Assembly (NCBI GenBank): GCA_027306755.1
Contig: DAHUZE010000085.1
Coordinates: 1-50,871, forward strand
Reading direction: 5' to 3'
Origin: Acidimicrobiaceae bacterium
GTDB lineage: Bacteria; Actinomycetota; Acidimicrobiia; Acidimicrobiales; RAAP-2
DNA length: 50,871 nt
The position numbers and the translations under genes were made by a program. Shown here piece by piece: positions 48,356-50,871 of the stretch. The notes below the pieces were generated by a model. It was not told where the DNA came from and searched no databases. It saw only the letters and a program-made list of their open reading frames with translations. Each line of letters opens with the position of its first letter. Position 1 is the first letter of the stretch.

Positions 48356-50221
48356 ATGGGGATGGGCAGTCGGGCCGCATCGATCGTCGCCGAACAGCCG
48401 CGTCCGGCGGCGCGCTCGTCAGGCGCGCCTGCTGAGGGGCCCGAGGGGCACGTTCCATCCGCCGGACCGGCCCCGACGCCCATCAGCGCTCGTAGCCCCG
48501 CGTTGGGCCATGAGCAACTCCGGTTCGAACAGCTCTTCGCCCGGAACCCCGCCGCCACGGCGTCGGTCGACCGCGCCGGGCGCATCACCGCCGTCAACGC
48601 TGCGATGACCACCCTGCTCGGTCGGGCACCGTCAGACCTCGTGGGCACTCCCCTGACCGCGTTGGCCCACCGCGACAGTCGGGCCGCGACGACCGAAATG
48701 CTCTTCGTGCTCTTCGGCGCCGAGCGTGAGCCGCGGCCGGTGGTGGTCCGACTACCCGGCGCAGGTGGCCGGGAGGTGGTCGCCCGACTGGTGCCGGTGC
48801 CGCTTGGCGGTGGCCGGAGCCGGGCCGACGAGGCGCTGGTCGTTCTCGAGGACCTCACGCACCGCATCGCCGCCCGGCGGGAGCGCCGCGAGCTCGCGGC
48901 GCGCTTGGAGGAACGCGAGCTTGGTGACGCGCTCACCGGGCTGCGCAATCGGCGGGCCATGGAGGCCTGCCTGCGCCAGAGCGTGGCGGGGGTGGAGGCG
49001 GGATCGGTGGCCGGCGTGCTGGTCGTGGACGTGGACAGGTTCACGATGGTGAACGACAGCCTCGGGCACGCCACCGGTGACGAGCTGCTGCGGATCGTGG
49101 CCGAACGGCTCCGGGGCGCGAGCGCCGGACTCGGGGTCATCGGCCGGTTCGGCAGCGACGAGTTCCTGATCGTGGTGGGCGGTGCCGCCTCGGTCGACGA
49201 GTTCGCCGGCTTGGCGCGTGCGGTCCTGTCGGCAGTGATGGAACCGGTCACGGTGCACGGCTACCGGCTCACCCCGAGCGTCAGCATCGGCATCGGGACG
49301 ACGACCGACCCGGCCTGCTCCTCCCAGGCGCTGCTCTGGGATGCCGACGTGGCGCTCCACCGGGTGAAGCAGGAAGGCGGCGGGGATTTCAAGCTGCCAC
49401 CGGTCGGCCTTCGCAAGTCGATGGCGGCCCGGCTGCGCGACGAGTCGGACCTGCGGCACGCCATCGCCGCAGGCCGGCTGTCCGTCCACTACCAGCCCTT
49501 GCTCGGGAGGGACGGGGGGATCGTGGCCGTGGAGGCCCTGGTCCGATGGCCCCATCCCGAACGGGGGATGCTGCTGCCCGGAGAGTTCATTCCCCTGGCC
49601 GAGGAGACCGGCCTGATCGTCCCGCTCGGCAACTGGGTCCTGAACCGGGCTACCGACCAGGTTGCGGCGTGGCGGCAGTCGCTTGCACCCACACTGCAGC
49701 TGTGCGTCAACGTGTCGGCAAAGCAGCTCATGCGCGAGGGATGGTCCGCCACCGTCACCGACGCGCTGGCCCAGAGTGGGCTGGCGCCCTCCGCGCTCTG
49801 CCTGGAGATCACCGAGACCGCGTTGCTCCGGGATCTGTCCACATTGGCCGCCTCCTACCGGGAGCTCCGCGATGCCGGCATCCGCCTGGCCATCGACGAC
49901 TTCGGGACCGGGTATTCATCGCTCGTCTACCTGCGCGACATCCAGGCCGACGTGTTGAAGTTGGACCGGTTGTTCGTAGGCGGCCTGGTGTGCGACGAGC
50001 GCGACTCGGCCATCGTCCAGTCACTCATCGACCGGGCGCACGCGCTGGGAATGAAGGCGGTGGCCGAGGGCGTGGAGGAGGTCGAGCAGGCCCGTGCGCT
50101 GCAGCGAATGGGCTGCGATCTCTTCCAGGGGTTCTTGTGGTGCCAGGCCGTCAGCGCCGGCGAGCTGGCCTCCCGGCTCGGATCGGCCAACGTCTGGCAA
50201 CGCGACTTCCTGGACCCGTAG
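48356..50221 (+). CDS. PAS-GGDEF-EAL cyclic-di-GMP signalling protein
   Basis: 621 residues. A Pro/Ala-rich N-terminus leads to a PAS domain (about 55-170), then GGDEF (about 185-320) and EAL (about 365-610). The diguanylate cyclase signature is GRFGSDEF (266-270): GSDEF instead of GGDEF, and no RxxD inhibitory site precedes it. The EAL domain keeps VEALVRW (393-395), NVSAKQL, LEITETAL, IDDFGTGYSSL, KLDRLFV and AEGVEE, the metal- and substrate-binding residues of an active phosphodiesterase. Likely it degrades c-di-GMP, with the GGDEF part possibly regulatory. ATG 48356 has AGGGGAG 5 bases upstream. No signal peptide. Confidence 0.9.
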   Translation: MGMGSRAASIVAEQPRPAARSSGAPAEGPEGHVPSAGPAPTPISARSPALGHEQLRFEQLFARNPAATASVDRAGRITAVNAAMTTLLGRAPSDLVGTPLTALAHRDSRAATTEMLFVLFGAEREPRPVVVRLPGAGGREVVARLVPVPLGGGRSRADEALVVLEDLTHRIAARRERRELAARLEERELGDALTGLRNRRAMEACLRQSVAGVEAGSVAGVLVVDVDRFTMVNDSLGHATGDELLRIVAERLRGASAGLGVIGRFGSDEFLIVVGGAASVDEFAGLARAVLSAVMEPVTVHGYRLTPSVSIGIGTTTDPACSSQALLWDADVALHRVKQEGGGDFKLPPVGLRKSMAARLRDESDLRHAIAAGRLSVHYQPLLGRDGGIVAVEALVRWPHPERGMLLPGEFIPLAEETGLIVPLGNWVLNRATDQVAAWRQSLAPTLQLCVNVSAKQLMREGWSATVTDALAQSGLAPSALCLEITETALLRDLSTLAASYRELRDAGIRLAIDDFGTGYSSLVYLRDIQADVLKLDRLFVGGLVCDERDSAIVQSLIDRAHALGMKAVAEGVEEVEQARALQRMGCDLFQGFLWCQAVSAGELASRLGSANVWQRDFLDP

Positions 50222-50240
50222 CGTCCGGCGGCGCCGGCCG

Positions 50241-50555
50241 TTATGCGGCCTCTTCGACCAGATGGCCCAGCCCGGCGAGGTCGAAGACCCGATGGACGAT
50301 CCCGCGGGCTCCCTGGAACACAAGGCAGCGTCCGCTGTGAGCCAGTCGGTCCCGGACCAGCAGCAGTGCGGACAGTCCGGCGGCGTCCAGGAAGGCCAGG
50401 CGGGACAGGTCGACCACCAGCTCCTGGCCGGCGAGCCGGGGCAGGGCCGAGCGGACGTGCGATGCGCCCGAGAGGTCCAGGTCACCAACAAGCCCCACGA
50501 CGCTCCGGTCCCTCTCGGTGTCGGTCCGGATCACGATTCCCAGCCGCTCTGCCAT
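50241..50555 (-). CDS. STAS-domain protein (anti-sigma factor antagonist-like)
   Basis: 104 residues, one STAS domain: VVGLVGDLDLSGASHVRSAL, LVVDLSRLAFLDAAGLSALLLVRDRL. In SpoIIAA/RsbV the segment is D-S-S-G with the phosphorylated Ser; here it is D-A-A-G (57-60), so kinase control by an RsbW-like partner is unlikely. ATG 50555 follows GGAGGG by about 6 bases; GTG 50576 is an alternative. It is convergent with the GGDEF-EAL gene (19 bases apart). Partner proteins are not visible in the window. Confidence 0.85.
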   Translation of the reverse strand: MAERLGIVIRTDTERDRSVVGLVGDLDLSGASHVRSALPRLAGQELVVDLSRLAFLDAAGLSALLLVRDRLAHSGRCLVFQGARGIVHRVFDLAGLGHLVEEAA

Positions 50556-50627
50556 GTCAGCCCTCCGTTCGGTCACGGAGGGAACGGGCGCCGGGAAGCG
50601 CCCTTACGGTCTCGCCTTCACTTCAGG

Positions 50628-50702
50628 GGATCCGACGGACCGGGCGCCTCGAGGGGCTCCGACGGACCGGGCGCCCCGAAGGGCTCCGAACGGACCGGTC
50701 GG
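50628..50702 (+). repeat. Three-copy 27-bp tandem repeat
   Basis: TCCGACGGACCGGGCGCC occurs at 50631 and 50658, and a diverged copy, TCCGAACGGACCGG, at 50685; the period is 27 bases. It lies between the STAS gene and the zinc-ribbon protein gene. The nearby GGGCGC/GCGCCC hairpin (50586-50603) may be a terminator. Confidence 0.6.
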
Positions 50703-50730
50703 GCCGGCCGGCTCGACGCCGCGGGGAGGA

Positions 50731-50871
50731 TCAGATGTGGTGCGCCACCCATGTGATGCCCTGGAACGCCCGGTACCCGAGGTAGATGACGGAGGCCACG
50801 AGCATCGCCTTGAAGTACCAGGGGACAGGCTTGCGGACCTCTTCCACCAGCGGGTTCCCGCACGCCGGGCA
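50731..50871 (-). CDS. Zinc-ribbon membrane protein, 5' end cut by window edge
   Basis: The visible 46 C-terminal residues begin CPACGNPLVEEVRKPVP, a CxxC zinc-ribbon half, and continue into one transmembrane helix (WYFKAMLVASVIYLGYRAF), ending WVAHHI. The N-terminus, probably with the other zinc ligands, is outside the window. Zinc-ribbon plus TM proteins of this kind are common and of unknown function in actinobacteria. Confidence 0.7.
   Translation of the reverse strand, partial: CPACGNPLVEEVRKPVPWYFKAMLVASVIYLGYRAFQGITWVAHHI

Overview
The window is very GC-rich by inspection. It has heavy GTG start usage, FbiC as a single CofG-CofH fusion, a DUF2510 protein, an ECF42-like sigma factor and LytR-CpsA-Psr and NlpC/P60 envelope enzymes. 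This points to a high-GC actinobacterium, possibly class Acidimicrobiia; the class is inference. No integrase, transposase, phage module or CRISPR array was seen, so the window reads as chromosome. Many adjacent genes are joined by 4-nt ATGA or GTGA stop/start overlaps.

Layout. 1-0.9 kb (-): three small membrane proteins, then a PaaI-type thioesterase. 1.5-9.9 kb (+): a tight operon tkt-tal-zwf-fbiC-LOG protein, coupling pentose-phosphate enzymes to cofactor F420 synthesis. 10.0-14.5 kb (+): a poorly characterised cluster of a two-TM protein and four exported proteins. Two carry SipW/TasA-like signal regions (AYFG.TGSG), three share a C-terminal beta-rich region, and one ends in FnIII and IPT/TIG domains. 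Facing it is a two-component system (-, 14.5-16.8 kb). 17.0-19.7 kb: an acyl-CoA ligase, divergent from a lytic transglycosylase/NlpC-P60 wall hydrolase. 19.7-24.1 kb: a FadR-type GntR regulator, divergent from a split transketolase pair and an M24-family protein with an altered metal site; the shared promoter region has a near-consensus promoter overlapped by an inverted repeat. 24.1-32.1 kb (-): an LCP cell-wall ligase and gltB-gltD (glutamate synthase). 32.3-35.2 kb (+): thiO-thiS-patatin lipase. 35.4-38.6 kb (-): a DUF2510 membrane protein and the acetate operon satP-acs. 38.9-41.0 kb (+): a LytS-type kinase and LytTR regulator. 41.0-44.95 kb: a secreted DMF-amidase-like protein (-), then a small ORF, a double DGPF/YCII protein and an ECF42-like sigma factor (+). 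45.1 kb: tRNA-Pro(GGG). 45.4-50.9 kb: a double-VOC protein, a secreted kelch/galactose-oxidase-like protein, a PAS-GGDEF-EAL protein, a STAS protein and the end of a zinc-ribbon membrane protein.

Most notable points. (1) The 300-bp region between satP-acs and the LytS/LytTR genes holds two exact 13-bp direct repeats, 21 bp apart, that contain the AlgR-type LytTR box ACCGTTCGTC. This suggests an acetate-responsive two-component circuit. (2) The exported-protein cluster at 10-14.5 kb looks like an undescribed surface or fibre system. (3) The M24 protein has Cys where the family has its second metal-binding Asp, and sits in an operon with a split transketolase.
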